Shown: positions 46,006-56,131, numbered from the stretch's first letter. The stretch: 64,000 nt of DNA from Flavobacterium sp. Leaf82 (GCF_001422725.1 NZ_LMMA01000002.1:1-64000); one strand, 5' to 3'. The notes: generated from the letters alone by a model not told the origin. Program-made: numbers and translations.

Positions 46006-46980
46006 TTACAAATAAACTTCTTCATTGACACAAAACGGCATTTTTTTATACTCAAAAAGTGCTATTATATTTTGTGCAGCACAAACTGCCATTGCATTTC
46101 TGGCTTCGTATGTTGCTGAGCCAATATGTGGCAAAATACAACAATTTGGCAATGCTAATAACGGATTATTTTGCTGCATGGGTTCCGGATTAGTAACATC
46201 CAGTCCGGCGCCCCAGATTATATCATTAGTCAGGGCATAAAATAAATCGTTTTCATTATGAAATTTCCCTCTTGCGGTGTTGATAAAAATAGCATTGCGT
46301 TTCATTTTTGCAAAAGTATTTATATCGAAAAGCTCGTTGTTTTTTTCGCTATAATTAGAATGAATGCTCAAAACATCACTTTGTGAAAGTAAAGTTTCAA
46401 AATCTACAAATTTGGCATCCAGTTCTTCTTCGGCATTTTCATTTTGAGAACGATTGTGGTAAATTATATTCATGCCAAATGCGGCTTTACTTTTTTTAGC
46501 CATTTCAAAACCAATTCGTCCCAAACCAAATATCCCCAGTGTTTTGCCGTAGAGTTCCTGACCTAAATTTTCTAATGCATTAAAACTTCCCCATTCTCCG
46601 TTTATAATTTTTTTGTGATTGTAAAACGACTTTCTGGCAACACTTTGCATCAATAAAAAAGCAAGATCTGATGTTGCTCTGCTTAATACATCAGGAGTAT
46701 TCCCAACAGGGATTTTCCGACTATTGGCTGATGGAATATTGACAGAATCAAATCCAACAGAATATAAAGCAATACCTTTTATATTAGGGCATTGCTTAAA
46801 AAAATCTTCATCTAAGTTATTAGCGCCAACATTCAGAAGCGCATCATTTTCCTGACAGATTTTTATAAACTCATTTCTTGATAATACATTCTCTGTTGAA
46901 TTTATGGTCAGATTAATGCCTTTTTCCTGAAGTAGTAAAATGCCGGCTTCGGGTATATTTTTATTTATAAATACGTTCAT
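46006..46980 (-). CDS. D-isomer-specific 2-hydroxyacid dehydrogenase, 324 aa
   Basis: The NAD(P)-binding Rossmann domain (about 100-290) shows GIFGLGRIG and the catalytic set: the Arg in NTARGKF, the Glu in TNPEP and the His in LPHIGSAT. It reduces a 2-oxoacid or oxidises a D-2-hydroxyacid; glyoxylate/hydroxypyruvate reductase is the best guess. It ends very near the start of the repeat-rich stretch and stands alone. Confidence 0.9.
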   Translation of the reverse strand: MNVFINKNIPEAGILLLQEKGINLTINSTENVLSRNEFIKICQENDALLNVGANNLDEDFFKQCPNIKGIALYSVGFDSVNIPSANSRKIPVGNTPDVLSRATSDLAFLLMQSVARKSFYNHKKIINGEWGSFNALENLGQELYGKTLGIFGLGRIGFEMAKKSKAAFGMNIIYHNRSQNENAEEELDAKFVDFETLLSQSDVLSIHSNYSEKNNELFDINTFAKMKRNAIFINTARGKFHNENDLFYALTNDIIWGAGLDVTNPEPMQQNNPLLALPNCCILPHIGSATYEARNAMAVCAAQNIIALFEYKKMPFCVNEEVYL

Positions 46981-47081
46981 TATAATATTGTTTTTAACCT
47001 GTTGCGTATGATTTTAAAAAAAATGAACACATAAAAACATAGATTTTTATGCTTTAAAATAATAATACAATATGTTTCACT

Positions 47082-47300
<219 letters not shown>

Positions 47301-47376
47301 TCAAATGAATCGAATTGATTGGGATTTTAATGAAATTGAACATTTTTTATCTACAAATTTATAAATTTTACAGCTA

Positions 47377-47718
47377 ATGTTTCTGATTGTTGCTAAATAT
47401 TTAATTCCGAAAGGATATCGCGGAATGGCTGTATTTCCGTTTGTGGTTTTAAAATATGATTTTGATAAAAATAATCCTGTTTTTGTCAATCATGAAAAAA
47501 TTCACCTTCGCCAACAATTAGAATTACTCGTTTTACCATTTTATGTCTTTTATATTTTAGAGTATATAATTCGGTTAATACAATACAAAAACAAAGACTT
47601 AGCGTATAGAAATATAAGTTTTGAAAGAGAGGCTTATGCAAATGAAACGGATTTAAATTATTTGAAGAACCGATCTTTCTTTGGCTTTTTCAAATACATA
47701 ATTTTAAATAAAAAATAG
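47377..47718 (+). CDS. Small protein with HExxH motif, 113 aa
   Basis: Residues 38-50 read VNHEKIHLRQQLE, including HEKIH, an HExxH zinc-protease-type motif, and a later EREAYANE could give a third Glu ligand. A hydrophobic helix (about 54-72) suggests membrane association. The layout recalls a stripped-down M56 or M48 peptidase, but at 113 aa it is too short for a known family and I would not call it an enzyme with confidence. It is 3 bp before the next gene, so they are co-transcribed. Confidence 0.7.
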   Translation: MFLIVAKYLIPKGYRGMAVFPFVVLKYDFDKNNPVFVNHEKIHLRQQLELLVLPFYVFYILEYIIRLIQYKNKDLAYRNISFEREAYANETDLNYLKNRSFFGFFKYIILNKK

Positions 47719-47721
47719 ATT

Positions 47722-48618
47722 TTGAATCAGGAAATACATATTGACTTTCCAAACGATATTTCGTTGACAATAAAACGCGAAGATTTGATTCATCCGTTTG
47801 TTTCCGGGAACAAATTCAGAAAGTTAAAATACAATTTGCTTCAGGCAAAAGCAGAGAATAAAGAAACTGTACTGACTTTTGGCGGGGCTTTTTCAAATCA
47901 TATCGCTGCCGTAGCTTATGCCGGAAAAGAACAGGGTTTTAAAACTATTGGTATCATTCGCGGGGATGAACTTTTTGATAAAATCGAAGAGAATCCAACA
48001 CTGAAATTTGCTCAGCAAAACGGAATGCAGTTTGAGTTTGTTACCAGAGAAGATTACAGGCTAAAAAGTGAAATTTCGTTTATAGAAAAATTAAAAAATA
48101 AGTTTGGCGATTTTTATTTAGTGCCTGAAGGCGGAACAAATGAATTGGCGGTAAAAGGCTGCGAAGAGATTTTGACGAAGGAAGATGCCATTTTTAATTA
48201 CGTTTGTTGTGCGGTAGGAACGGGCGGAACAATTTCAGGATTGATCAATAGTGCGTTGCCAAATCAGAAAGTTTTAGGGTTTCCGGCGTTAAAAGGTGAC
48301 TTTTTAACCGATGAAATTCGTATTTTTGCAAAACAAGATAACTGGAATTTAATTTCTGACTATCATTTTGGAGGTTATGGCAAGATAAATTTAGAATTAA
48401 TTGAATTTATCAATACTTTTTTTGAAGAAACAAAAGTGCCTTTAGATCCAATTTATACAGGAAAGATGGTTTTTGGCGTTATAGATTTAATCCATAAGGA
48501 CTATTTTCCTGAACATTCAAAAATATTACTTCTTCATACCGGCGGATTGCAGGGAATCGAAGGAATGAATATAAAGTTGAAGCAGAAAAAATTACCAATA
48601 CTTAAATGCAATGTTTAA
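47722..48618 (+). CDS. ACC deaminase / D-cysteine desulfhydrase family enzyme, 298 aa
   Basis: A PLP enzyme of the tryptophan-synthase-beta fold. VSGNKFRKLKYN carries the Schiff-base lysine, and FGGAFSNHIAAVAYAGKEQG and GTGGTISGL are cofactor-binding loops. The family contains 1-aminocyclopropane-1-carboxylate deaminase and D-cysteine desulfhydrase; the second is more plausible for a bacterium like this. The only plausible start is a TTG at 47722. The stop overlaps the next gene's start by 8 bp, giving a three-gene operon. Confidence 0.88.
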   Translation: MNQEIHIDFPNDISLTIKREDLIHPFVSGNKFRKLKYNLLQAKAENKETVLTFGGAFSNHIAAVAYAGKEQGFKTIGIIRGDELFDKIEENPTLKFAQQNGMQFEFVTREDYRLKSEISFIEKLKNKFGDFYLVPEGGTNELAVKGCEEILTKEDAIFNYVCCAVGTGGTISGLINSALPNQKVLGFPALKGDFLTDEIRIFAKQDNWNLISDYHFGGYGKINLELIEFINTFFEETKVPLDPIYTGKMVFGVIDLIHKDYFPEHSKILLLHTGGLQGIEGMNIKLKQKKLPILKCNV

Positions 48619-49486
48619 AAAAATTATAATAGCTTTCATAATCGCAACATTGGCAAGTTGTTCGTCTAGCAAACCTGCTATTGCAACAACCAGAAAAGCA
48701 GCAGCGGTTCAGAGGCCAAGAGTGGCGACTACCAAAAAGCAAACTCCTGTAAAACCAATTGGTAAAAATTATCCTTCTACAAATAATACAACTGAGGTAA
48801 TACAATCGACTTCGAAAACAGTTGTAACCAGCGATTTAATCAACAATTATATTTTGCAGTTTAAAGATATTGCAATGGGAAACATGCAGAAATATGGCAT
48901 TCCCGCAAGTATTATTTTGGCGCAGGGAATTCTGGAATCCGGTGCAGGAAGAGGAGATTTAGCTGTAGAAGCAAACAATCATTTTGGGATTAAATGTCAT
49001 AAAGACTGGCTGGGCGAAAGTGTTCGGCATGACGATGATTCAGCACAGGAATGTTTTAGAAAATATCCCGAAGCTGCAGAATCTTACAGGGATCACGCTT
49101 TGTTTTTGGTTGGAAAAAATAGATATGCCACTTTGTTTACTTACGAAAAAGACGATTATAAAGCTTGGGCAAAAGGTTTAAGAGCAGCAGGTTATGCTAC
49201 AGATCCTAATTATCCGGATAAATTAATAAGTTATATCGAAAGGTATAATCTACACCAATACGATTGTCAGGTTACGGGAAGAAATTATAAACCTTTTGAG
49301 AAATCAACCCCAACTAAAAGTTCCTCGAACTCAAATTCAAACGATCCTAATTTATACGAAGTACAACAAGGAGATACGTTGTATTCGATTTCAAAAAAAT
49401 TCAACGTATTGGTTGATGACTTAAAACGAAAAAATAATCTTTCAGACAATGCAATTTCTATTGGGCAAAGATTGAAAGTGAAATAA
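48611..49486 (+). CDS. Glucosaminidase-LysM lipoprotein, 291 aa
   Basis: A lipobox (LASC, Cys17) is followed by a low-complexity linker (20-75), a mannosyl-glycoprotein endo-beta-N-acetylglucosaminidase (GH73-type) domain (about 85-220, with ILAQGILESGAGRGDLA and HFGIKCH) and a LysM domain (about 245-290, with YEVQQGDTLYSISKKFNV). It should bind and cut peptidoglycan from the outer membrane inner leaflet. It overlaps the end of the desulfhydrase gene. Confidence 0.93.
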   Translation: MFKKIIIAFIIATLASCSSSKPAIATTRKAAAVQRPRVATTKKQTPVKPIGKNYPSTNNTTEVIQSTSKTVVTSDLINNYILQFKDIAMGNMQKYGIPASIILAQGILESGAGRGDLAVEANNHFGIKCHKDWLGESVRHDDDSAQECFRKYPEAAESYRDHALFLVGKNRYATLFTYEKDDYKAWAKGLRAAGYATDPNYPDKLISYIERYNLHQYDCQVTGRNYKPFEKSTPTKSSSNSNSNDPNLYEVQQGDTLYSISKKFNVLVDDLKRKNNLSDNAISIGQRLKVK

Positions 49487-49597
49487 GTTTTTAGTTTCTA
49501 GTGTCAGTTTCCAGTTTTGAAATCAATCTAAATCTAAACCAAATTTTAAAATAAAGTTATCAGTTTATAATCTGAACTCTAAAATCTAAAATCAAAA

Positions 49598-50884
49598 ATG
49601 ATCTATAAAAGAAGTAGTCAGCTTTTTGCTGAAGCAGAAAAAGTAATTCCGGGAGGAGTAAATTCACCAGTTAGAGCCTTTAAAGCAGTTGGGGGAACTC
49701 CTATTTTTGTAAAAAGTGCCAAAGGTGCTTATTTGTATGATGAAGACGGAAATAAATTAATAGATTACATCAATTCATGGGGACCAATGGTTTTGGGTCA
49801 CGCTTACCAACCGGTTGTTGATGCTGTAATCGAGAAAGCAAAACTGGGAACTTCTTTTGGGATGCCAACAGAATTAGAAACTCAAATCGCTGCTTTGGCG
49901 GTTTCTATGGTTCCGAATATTGACAAAATAAGATTTGTAAATTCAGGTACAGAAGCTTGTATGAGTGCAATTCGTCTGGCTCGCGGATTTACAAAAAGAG
50001 ATAAAATTATAAAATTTGCAGGTTGTTACCACGGACATTCTGATTCGTTTTTGATTCAGGCAGGAAGTGGAGCGGTAACTTTTGGTTCACCAAATAGTCC
50101 AGGAGTTACAGAAGGAACTGCAAAAGATACTTTGTTGGCAAAATACAATGATTTAGAGAATGTAAAAACTTTAATCGAAGCTAATAAAGGCGAAATCGCA
50201 GCAATTATCATTGAAGCGGTTGCAGGAAATATGGGTTGTATTCCGCCAGCAAAAGGTTTCTTAGAAGGATTAAGAGAATTGTGTACTGCAAACGGAATTT
50301 TACTAATTTTTGATGAGGTAATGACAGGTTTTCGTTTGGCTCGCGGAGGAGTTCAGGAATTGTATAATATCAATGCTGATATTGTAACTTTCGGGAAAGT
50401 AATTGGCGGTGGTTTACCGGTTGGTGCTTTTGCTGCACGCGAAGAAATCATGAATTATCTCGCTCCGCTTGGTCCGGTTTATCAGGCAGGAACATTATCA
50501 GGAAATCCGTTGGCAATGGCAGCAGGATTAGCAATGTTGCAGGCACTGGATAATGATCGTGAGATTTTTACCCGTTTAGAAGAAAAAACAGCTTATTTAG
50601 CCGCCGGAATTGATAAAGTTCTAAAAGCAAATAATGTTGCGTTTACAATTAATAGAGTAGGTTCTATGATTTCGGTACATTTTGATGCCAATCCGGTTAC
50701 AGATTTTCAAACGGCTGCAAAAGGGGATAACGAAACGTTTAAGAAATTCTTTCACGGGTTATTAAACGAAGGTATTTATATCGCTCCATCTGCTTATGAA
50801 ACATGGTTTATAACGGATGCTTTGACGTATGAAGATTTAGATTTTACTATTAATGCGATTGATAAAGTTTCAAAGACGTTCTAA
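49598..50884 (+). CDS. hemL: Glutamate-1-semialdehyde 2,1-aminomutase, 428 aa
   Basis: HemL converts glutamate-1-semialdehyde to 5-aminolevulinate, the first tetrapyrrole precursor. The start [11 protein letters not shown] is diagnostic, [10 protein letters not shown] binds PLP, and the Schiff-base lysine is in [14 protein letters not shown]. Length matches the family. It lies 111 bp after the glucosaminidase gene and ends at a clear terminator; no other heme gene is in the window. Confidence 0.97.
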   Translation: MIYKRSSQLFAEAEKVIPGGVNSPVRAFKAVGGTPIFVKSAKGAYLYDEDGNKLIDYINSWGPMVLGHAYQPVVDAVIEKAKLGTSFGMPTELETQIAALAVSMVPNIDKIRFVNSGTEACMSAIRLARGFTKRDKIIKFAGCYHGHSDSFLIQAGSGAVTFGSPNSPGVTEGTAKDTLLAKYNDLENVKTLIEANKGEIAAIIIEAVAGNMGCIPPAKGFLEGLRELCTANGILLIFDEVMTGFRLARGGVQELYNINADIVTFGKVIGGGLPVGAFAAREEIMNYLAPLGPVYQAGTLSGNPLAMAAGLAMLQALDNDREIFTRLEEKTAYLAAGIDKVLKANNVAFTINRVGSMISVHFDANPVTDFQTAAKGDNETFKKFFHGLLNEGIYIAPSAYETWFITDALTYEDLDFTINAIDKVSKTF

Positions 50885-50915
50885 ATTTTAAAAACTAAAA
50901 ATATAATTTTCAATT

Positions 50916-50950
50916 AAGGTTCAGCTTTTATTTAAAGCTGAACCTTTTTT
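50916..50950 (+). terminator. Terminator after hemL
   Basis: AAGGTTCAGCTTT and AAAGCTGAACCTT form a 13-bp stem with a 5-nt loop and a T-run, 31 bp after the hemL stop. Confidence 0.8.
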
Positions 50951-51020
50951 ATTACCCAGTTATAATTAGTTAATGAAAAGTTAATAAGAGTGTTTTTCTG
51001 CATATATTTAGAATAAAAAT

Positions 51021-51028
51021 TATTTTTG
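51021..51028 (+). promoter_or_regulatory. Predicted -7 box TATTTTTG
   Basis: The box lies 31 bp before the ATG of the metalloprotease gene and matches TAnnTTTG. Confidence 0.5.
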
Positions 51029-51058
51029 TTTATCAAATAACCACTAAACCTACAATAA

Positions 51059-53533
51059 ATGAAGAAATTTTTCATTTTTATTACAATGACAGTTTTTATG
51101 CTGTTTTCTACCAAACAAATTGCGCAATCTAAAAAGAAAGATCCTAAAAAAGGAGAAACTGTAGTTGCACCACCAGAGAAAAAGTCTGAATCTGCAATTA
51201 AAGAATACAGTAAAGTAATTACGAAAGATGCTGTCTCTGATCCCGGACTTTTCACGGTTCATAAAGTTGATAAAAAATACTACTTCGAGATTCCCAATAA
51301 ATATTTAGATAAGGATATGCTTTTAGTAAGCAGGCTTTCTAAATTACCATCAAATTTAGGCGGAGGATATGTAAATGCGGGTTCTGAAACCAATGAACAA
51401 TTAATTGTCTGGCAGCGTTTTCAGGATAAAATTCTCATCAAATCAAAATCATACAATGCCGTTGCAAATGATACTTTACCTATTAGTATTTCGGTAAAAT
51501 CAAACAATTACGAACCAACATTATTTGCTTTTGATATTGTAGCTTTTAGCAAAGATTCTGCAAATACGGTAATTGATGTTACTAAATTTTATAGTACTGA
51601 TGTTAAGGCAATCAGCGGAATATCTGCAGAAATGCGCGAAATGTATAAAGTAAAAGGACTTGATGATTCAAGAAGTTTTATCAATACGATTAAAAGTTTT
51701 CCTATGAATATCGAAGTGATTCAGGATATGACGTATAACGCTTCGAAACCATCAATGCTGGAAGAGACAGAATCGATAAGTATCCAGATGAATCAATCGA
51801 TGGTTTTATTGCCAGAAGTGCCAATGAAACCTAGATTAGCAGATCCCAGAGTAGGATGGTTTACTGTAAGTCAGTACGATTACGGAAGTAATGAATTAAA
51901 ATCTGACCTTAAAACCTACATTCGCCGTTGGAGATTAGAACCTAAAGATCCTGAAGCTTATAAAAGGGGAGAATTGGTTGAACCAATAAAACCAATTGTA
52001 TATTATTTAGATCCTGCAACGCCAGAAAAATTAAGAAAATATATAAAGCAGGGAATAGAAGAGTGGCAAAAGCCTTTTGAAGCTGCAGGTTTTAAAAATG
52101 CGATTATTGCCAAAGACGCTCCAACGAAAGAAGAAGATCCTGATTTTAGCGCTGAAGATATTCGTTATTCTGTAATTCGTTATGTGGCAAGTACAACTCG
52201 TAATGCTGTTGGGCCAAGTGTTTCTGATCCCAGAACGGGAGAAATCATAGAAAGTGATGTTATCTGGTATCACAATCATTTGCGTTCGTACAGGAACAGA
52301 TATTTGCTTGAAACCGGAGCAGCAAACCCGTCAGCAAGAACTTTGCAAACCAGCGATGAAGAAATGGGAGAAATGATGCGAATGGTAATTGCTCATGAAG
52401 TGGGTCACGCTTTAGGATTTCCTCATAATATGGGCGCAAGTTGTGCTTATGATGTAGAGAATTACAGAAACGGTGATTTTACGCAACAAAACGGAATCTC
52501 TGCAAGTATTATGGATTATGCACGTTTTAATTATATCGCTCAGCCGGGAGATAAAAACATTCGTTTTGTTCGAAAAATGGGAGCTTATGATCAATATGCG
52601 GTAAATTGGGGATACAGAGTAATTCCTGATGCGAAATCTCCTCAGGACGAAATCCCAACTTTAGACAAATGGATTATGGAGAAAGCCGGAAATCCAGTGT
52701 ACAAATTTGGTAAACAAAGCAGTGCATTTGATCCTACAACCCAAACAGAAGATATTGGAAATAATTCGATGAAAGCAAGTTCATACGGTCTTAAAAATCT
52801 GGAATATGTTGCCAGCCATTTAAATGAATGGACTAGTAATGTGACTAATAATTACGGAGATCTGGATGAATTGTATAAAGAAATGCTGGAAGCCTGGAGT
52901 AGATATGTAGGTCATGTTGTAACCAATGTTGGAGGTGTTTATGAAAATACTAAAAAACCAAATCAAGCTGGAAATATTTATGAAGTGGTTCCAAAAGCAA
53001 AACAAACAGAAGCAATGAACTGGCTTCAGGCAAATGCTTTTGCTTCGCCAACCTGGATTGTAAATCTAAATACTTTAAAAAATACAGATGTTGCAGGTTA
53101 TACCGAAAGGTTTAGAGCTTTGCAGGTTCGACATTTAAATAATTTACTAAGTATTGGTCGTATTGGCAGATTGATGGATAATGAAATTCTGGGTGCAGAT
53201 ACTTACAAAGCTTTGGATTTATTAAGAGATACACGAAAAGGAATCTGGAAAGAAACCGCTACGCCAGCGAATGTAACGATATACAGAAGAAATTTGCAAC
53301 GCGGTTATATTGATAGAATGGGTGCTTTAATGACCGAAGAAATTAAACCAACAGACAGATCTGTAATCTATTATAATGTAGCACAATCTGATGTTAGGGC
53401 TTTAGTTCGTGGAGAATTAACTGCTTTAAGAACGACACTTTTAGCCGCAAAAGCTAAACCTGTAAATACAGAAACAAAATACCATTATGAAGATTGTATT
53501 AAAAGAATAGATTTAATTCTTAATCCGAAATAA
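51059..53533 (+). CDS. Zinc-dependent metalloprotease, DUF5117/DUF5118 type, 824 aa
   Basis: A signal peptide (about 3-22) is followed by a DUF5118-like segment (about 35-85), a DUF5117 domain (about 90-290) and a metzincin-like catalytic domain with HEVGHALGFPH (His446, Glu447, His450, His456) and a downstream SIMDYARFNY Met-turn. It should be exported and zinc-bound. The physiological substrate is unknown. It is followed directly by a terminator shared with the convergent Spy-like gene. Confidence 0.92.
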   Translation: MKKFFIFITMTVFMLFSTKQIAQSKKKDPKKGETVVAPPEKKSESAIKEYSKVITKDAVSDPGLFTVHKVDKKYYFEIPNKYLDKDMLLVSRLSKLPSNLGGGYVNAGSETNEQLIVWQRFQDKILIKSKSYNAVANDTLPISISVKSNNYEPTLFAFDIVAFSKDSANTVIDVTKFYSTDVKAISGISAEMREMYKVKGLDDSRSFINTIKSFPMNIEVIQDMTYNASKPSMLEETESISIQMNQSMVLLPEVPMKPRLADPRVGWFTVSQYDYGSNELKSDLKTYIRRWRLEPKDPEAYKRGELVEPIKPIVYYLDPATPEKLRKYIKQGIEEWQKPFEAAGFKNAIIAKDAPTKEEDPDFSAEDIRYSVIRYVASTTRNAVGPSVSDPRTGEIIESDVIWYHNHLRSYRNRYLLETGAANPSARTLQTSDEEMGEMMRMVIAHEVGHALGFPHNMGASCAYDVENYRNGDFTQQNGISASIMDYARFNYIAQPGDKNIRFVRKMGAYDQYAVNWGYRVIPDAKSPQDEIPTLDKWIMEKAGNPVYKFGKQSSAFDPTTQTEDIGNNSMKASSYGLKNLEYVASHLNEWTSNVTNNYGDLDELYKEMLEAWSRYVGHVVTNVGGVYENTKKPNQAGNIYEVVPKAKQTEAMNWLQANAFASPTWIVNLNTLKNTDVAGYTERFRALQVRHLNNLLSIGRIGRLMDNEILGADTYKALDLLRDTRKGIWKETATPANVTIYRRNLQRGYIDRMGALMTEEIKPTDRSVIYYNVAQSDVRALVRGELTALRTTLLAAKAKPVNTETKYHYEDCIKRIDLILNPK

Positions 53534-53549
53534 GAGGTTTATAAAAACA

Positions 53550-53578
53550 AAAAGAGGCTTTTAAAGCCTCTTTTTTTT
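53550..53578. terminator. Bidirectional terminator
   Basis: AAAGAGGCTTT and AAAGCCTCTTT form a near-perfect hairpin with T-rich flanks between the convergent metalloprotease and Spy-like genes. The same GAGGCTTT stem is used at 54453-54480. Confidence 0.8.
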
Positions 53579-53586
53579 GATCTCAA

Positions 53587-54327
53587 TTACATTTTATCTT
53601 TTCGGTGATCTTTCATTTTATCTTTGTGCTCTTTTTTAATTGCTGTCCATTTTTTGTATTGATCAGCATTCAAAATAGATTTCATGTTAGCATCTGTTGC
53701 TTTGTGATCTTCTTCCATTTGTTTTTTCATGGCTTTTTTCTCTGCATCAGTTGGTGCTGCACCGGTATCTTTTCTACTTTTTCTAAGCATCTCCATTTTA
53801 GTACTTCTTTCAGATAAAAGTTCACTAACTTGTTTTTGCTGATCAGCATTTAGATTTAGCTCAGTTGTTAGCTTTTGCAAATGTGCCTGGTTGCGTTCTT
53901 GCGGAGATTTCATATCTCTCTTGCCTCTGTGATCGCCTTTTCTTTCGTGATCTTTTTTAAGAGCCGTCCATTTTGTGTACTGATCTGCGTTTAGAATTGA
54001 TTTCATTTTAGCATCGTTTGCTGCTTTTTCAGTATCCATTTGTTTTTTAAAAGCTTCTCTTTCTGCTTCAGTAGGTTTTGTTTTGCTGTCTTTTTTAGCA
54101 TCCCTAAACTTTTCGGCTTTAGCACTTCTTTCTGCCAGTAATTGTTTTACCTGCTCTTGTTGCTTTTTATCTAAACTCAATTCAGAAGTTAACTTTTGTA
54201 AATGTTTTTCATTACGTTGTTCCGGAGTTAATTTTTCTCGTTGATCACGTGTCGCTTTCTGATTGATGTCTTGTGCAAAACTTACTACTCCAACGAATAA
54301 TAAAGCTGCGATAAATAATTTTTTCAT
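53587..54327 (-). CDS. Spy/CpxP-like periplasmic protein with duplicated domain, 246 aa
   Basis: A signal peptide (1-18, ending SFA-Q) precedes two copies of an LTPEQR-type helical unit (about 28-125 and 140-240). In both, ELxLxxxQQxQVxxLLxERSxK is followed by KxMxxxxxANDxKMKSILNADQYxKW. This is the Spy/CpxP fold family, periplasmic chaperone-like proteins. The protein is a tandem duplication of a unit present once in the neighbouring 146-aa gene. A periplasmic protein-folding or metal-stress role is inference. Confidence 0.82.
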   Translation of the reverse strand: MKKLFIAALLFVGVVSFAQDINQKATRDQREKLTPEQRNEKHLQKLTSELSLDKKQQEQVKQLLAERSAKAEKFRDAKKDSKTKPTEAEREAFKKQMDTEKAANDAKMKSILNADQYTKWTALKKDHERKGDHRGKRDMKSPQERNQAHLQKLTTELNLNADQQKQVSELLSERSTKMEMLRKSRKDTGAAPTDAEKKAMKKQMEEDHKATDANMKSILNADQYKKWTAIKKEHKDKMKDHRKDKM

Positions 54328-54452
54328 AATTCGTTTTTTTTAAAGGTTTATAGCAATTAGACTGCCACGATTTTATTAAGTTTAATCGAATTGTTGGATT
54401 TATCTTTTAATTAACACAAAGTATTAAGGAAAGCATAATACTTTTTAAAAAT

Positions 54453-54480
54453 AAAAAAGAGGCTTTCAAAGCCTCTTTTT
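54453..54480 (-). terminator. Terminator of the 146-aa Spy-like gene
   Basis: AAAAAGAGGCTTT and AAAGCCTCTTTTT form a hairpin directly after the stop codon of the gene that ends at 54493 on the minus strand. Confidence 0.7.
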
Positions 54481-54492
54481 GTAAACTATTAA

Positions 54493-54933
54493 TTAGTTAT
54501 TCTCTTGTTTGTATTCTTTCATTTTCTCTTTAGCTTTTTCTCTTTTTTCTTCCTGAATAGTTGTCCATTTTTTATATTGGTCAGCATTTAGGATCGCTTT
54601 CATTTTAGCATCGTTAGCGTCTTTTTCAGCTTTTAATTCATTTTTAAAAGCTTCTCTTTCTGCGGCAGTTGGTTTTGTATTACTGTCTTTTCGATCTTTA
54701 CGTTCGTCTCTTAATTTTTCTGCTTTTGCGCTTCTTTCGGCTAAAAGTAGTTTTACCTCGGCTTGTTGCTTAGTATCTAAGTTTAATTCTGACGTAATTT
54801 TTTTCAACTGTTTTTCATTGCGCTGCTCCGGAGTTAGTTTTTCTCTTGGTTCGCGTGCAGGTTTTTGATCTGCTTCTTGTGCAAAACTTGCTATTCCAAC
54901 GAATAACAAAGCTGCGATAAATAATTTTTTCAT
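54493..54933 (-). CDS. Spy/CpxP-like periplasmic protein, single domain, 146 aa
   Basis: The signal peptide (1-18) is nearly identical to that of the 246-aa neighbour (MKKLFIAALLFVG), and the mature part is one copy of the same helical unit: EKLTPEQRNEKQLKKITSEL, then LLAERSAKAEKLRDERKD and ILNADQYKKWTTIQ. The two genes are tandem paralogues, this one upstream with its own terminator. Confidence 0.82.
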   Translation of the reverse strand: MKKLFIAALLFVGIASFAQEADQKPAREPREKLTPEQRNEKQLKKITSELNLDTKQQAEVKLLLAERSAKAEKLRDERKDRKDSNTKPTAAEREAFKNELKAEKDANDAKMKAILNADQYKKWTTIQEEKREKAKEKMKEYKQENN

Positions 54934-55119
54934 GAGGTACGTTTTTTAATTGTTATAGCAATTAGACTTTATCAAATTCAATAGGTTTAATCTGATAATC
55001 AGAATTGTAATTTATTTAACAAAACGAAAAAATCTTCGACAATATTGTTCCTTGATTTACACGAGTTTTTTTATTGTGGTAATTGTGTTTTATTGTGATG
55101 TTTTAAAAGAATAGGTTTT

Positions 55120-55127
55120 TAAATTTG
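55120..55127 (+). promoter_or_regulatory. Predicted -7 box TAAATTTG
   Basis: The box lies 42 bp before the ATG at 55170. Its last three bases are the TTG that would extend the reading frame upstream, which argues against that start. Confidence 0.55.
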
Positions 55128-55169
55128 CTCCTGTATCGGAAATTTAAAAATAGAATTACAAAAATAAAT

Positions 55170-56093
55170 ATGGAACATTTATTTAATAAGAAGAATAAAA
55201 ACCGAGTTCTTAAAGCCGTAAATAATGAGATGTCTTATCAAAAATTAACTGCTGCCGAATTGCATCAATTTGTGCAGCATTGGAATTATGATGACGGACT
55301 TGAACCTTTTAAATGGATTATTAAACAAAAATATCTGGATAAAGGAACAGCACTTTGTTTGTATTGGATGTTGCAACCTGATTATTTTTGTAAATTTAAA
55401 AATGAAGATGAGGTAAAAGGAGATTTTAATTATGAGAGTTACGAGTTAATAAAAGAAATTGAAGAAAAATATATTTCCGGATTTTATGAAGAAGAGAACT
55501 TTTCATTTGATCCTAAGGAAGAGTTTCTCAATCAAAATTCTAATACAAAATGTATTCCTGCAGAAATGCTCGGAAAATCGCCGGGAACTGTTTTTGAGCG
55601 ACTGGATATTGAGTTTGCTTTCCTGAGAAATCCCAATGAAAAAGAATTAAAAACGATTACTACAAAGATTGGAGATGCCATAAAAACCATTCAAATTTCG
55701 AATCCTGATTTTGTGTACAATCAAACAGATGAAGCAATAAAAGCCATAATAGAAAATGTTGAATATTGGAAAACGAAAGATTTAGGAAAGATAAAAATTA
55801 AAAATCTGTCTTATTTATGGATGGATTGTGTTCATAAAAAACACAATTGGGACTGGATTATTTGGGATTGGGAAACGGGAAATAATATTGGAGTTACAAA
55901 TACTACAAAAGAACTTACATGTCTATCAGATACTATTATAAATCATACGATAGATGGTTTTCAGCCTTCATCGATAATTTCTGATTTGTATAAAGATTTA
56001 GAAGGAGTAAATAATTTTTATGATTTAAAAAGAGATCCTTACAGCGGTATTGGATTACTGTTTAGTACAGATCATTTAAAATTTCGAGAATAA
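55170..56093 (+). CDS. DUF4274-domain protein, 307 aa
   Basis: The N-terminal part (about 20-100) matches DUF4274: ELHQFVQHWNYDDGLEPFKWII, then KGTALCLYWMLQPDYF. The rest (about 110-307) is soluble, with several Trp-rich stretches (HNWDWIIWDWETG), and not recognised. There is no signal peptide. Proteins of this family often appear as immunity or accessory proteins near polymorphic toxins, but none is seen here, so the role is open. Confidence 0.75.
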   Translation: MEHLFNKKNKNRVLKAVNNEMSYQKLTAAELHQFVQHWNYDDGLEPFKWIIKQKYLDKGTALCLYWMLQPDYFCKFKNEDEVKGDFNYESYELIKEIEEKYISGFYEEENFSFDPKEEFLNQNSNTKCIPAEMLGKSPGTVFERLDIEFAFLRNPNEKELKTITTKIGDAIKTIQISNPDFVYNQTDEAIKAIIENVEYWKTKDLGKIKIKNLSYLWMDCVHKKHNWDWIIWDWETGNNIGVTNTTKELTCLSDTIINHTIDGFQPSSIISDLYKDLEGVNNFYDLKRDPYSGIGLLFSTDHLKFRE

Positions 56094-56102
56094 CCATCAG
56101 AT

Positions 56103-56131
56103 AAAAGAGTTTCAATTGAAGCTCTTTTTTT
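56103..56131 (+). terminator. Terminator after the DUF4274 gene
   Basis: AAAAGAG...CTCTTTT encloses the palindrome TTCAATTGAA and is followed by T-rich sequence, 10 bp after the stop. Confidence 0.6.

Noticed and set aside
55125..55169. TTG start for the DUF4274 protein
   Set aside because: The TTG is part of the -7 box TAAATTTG at 55120-55127.
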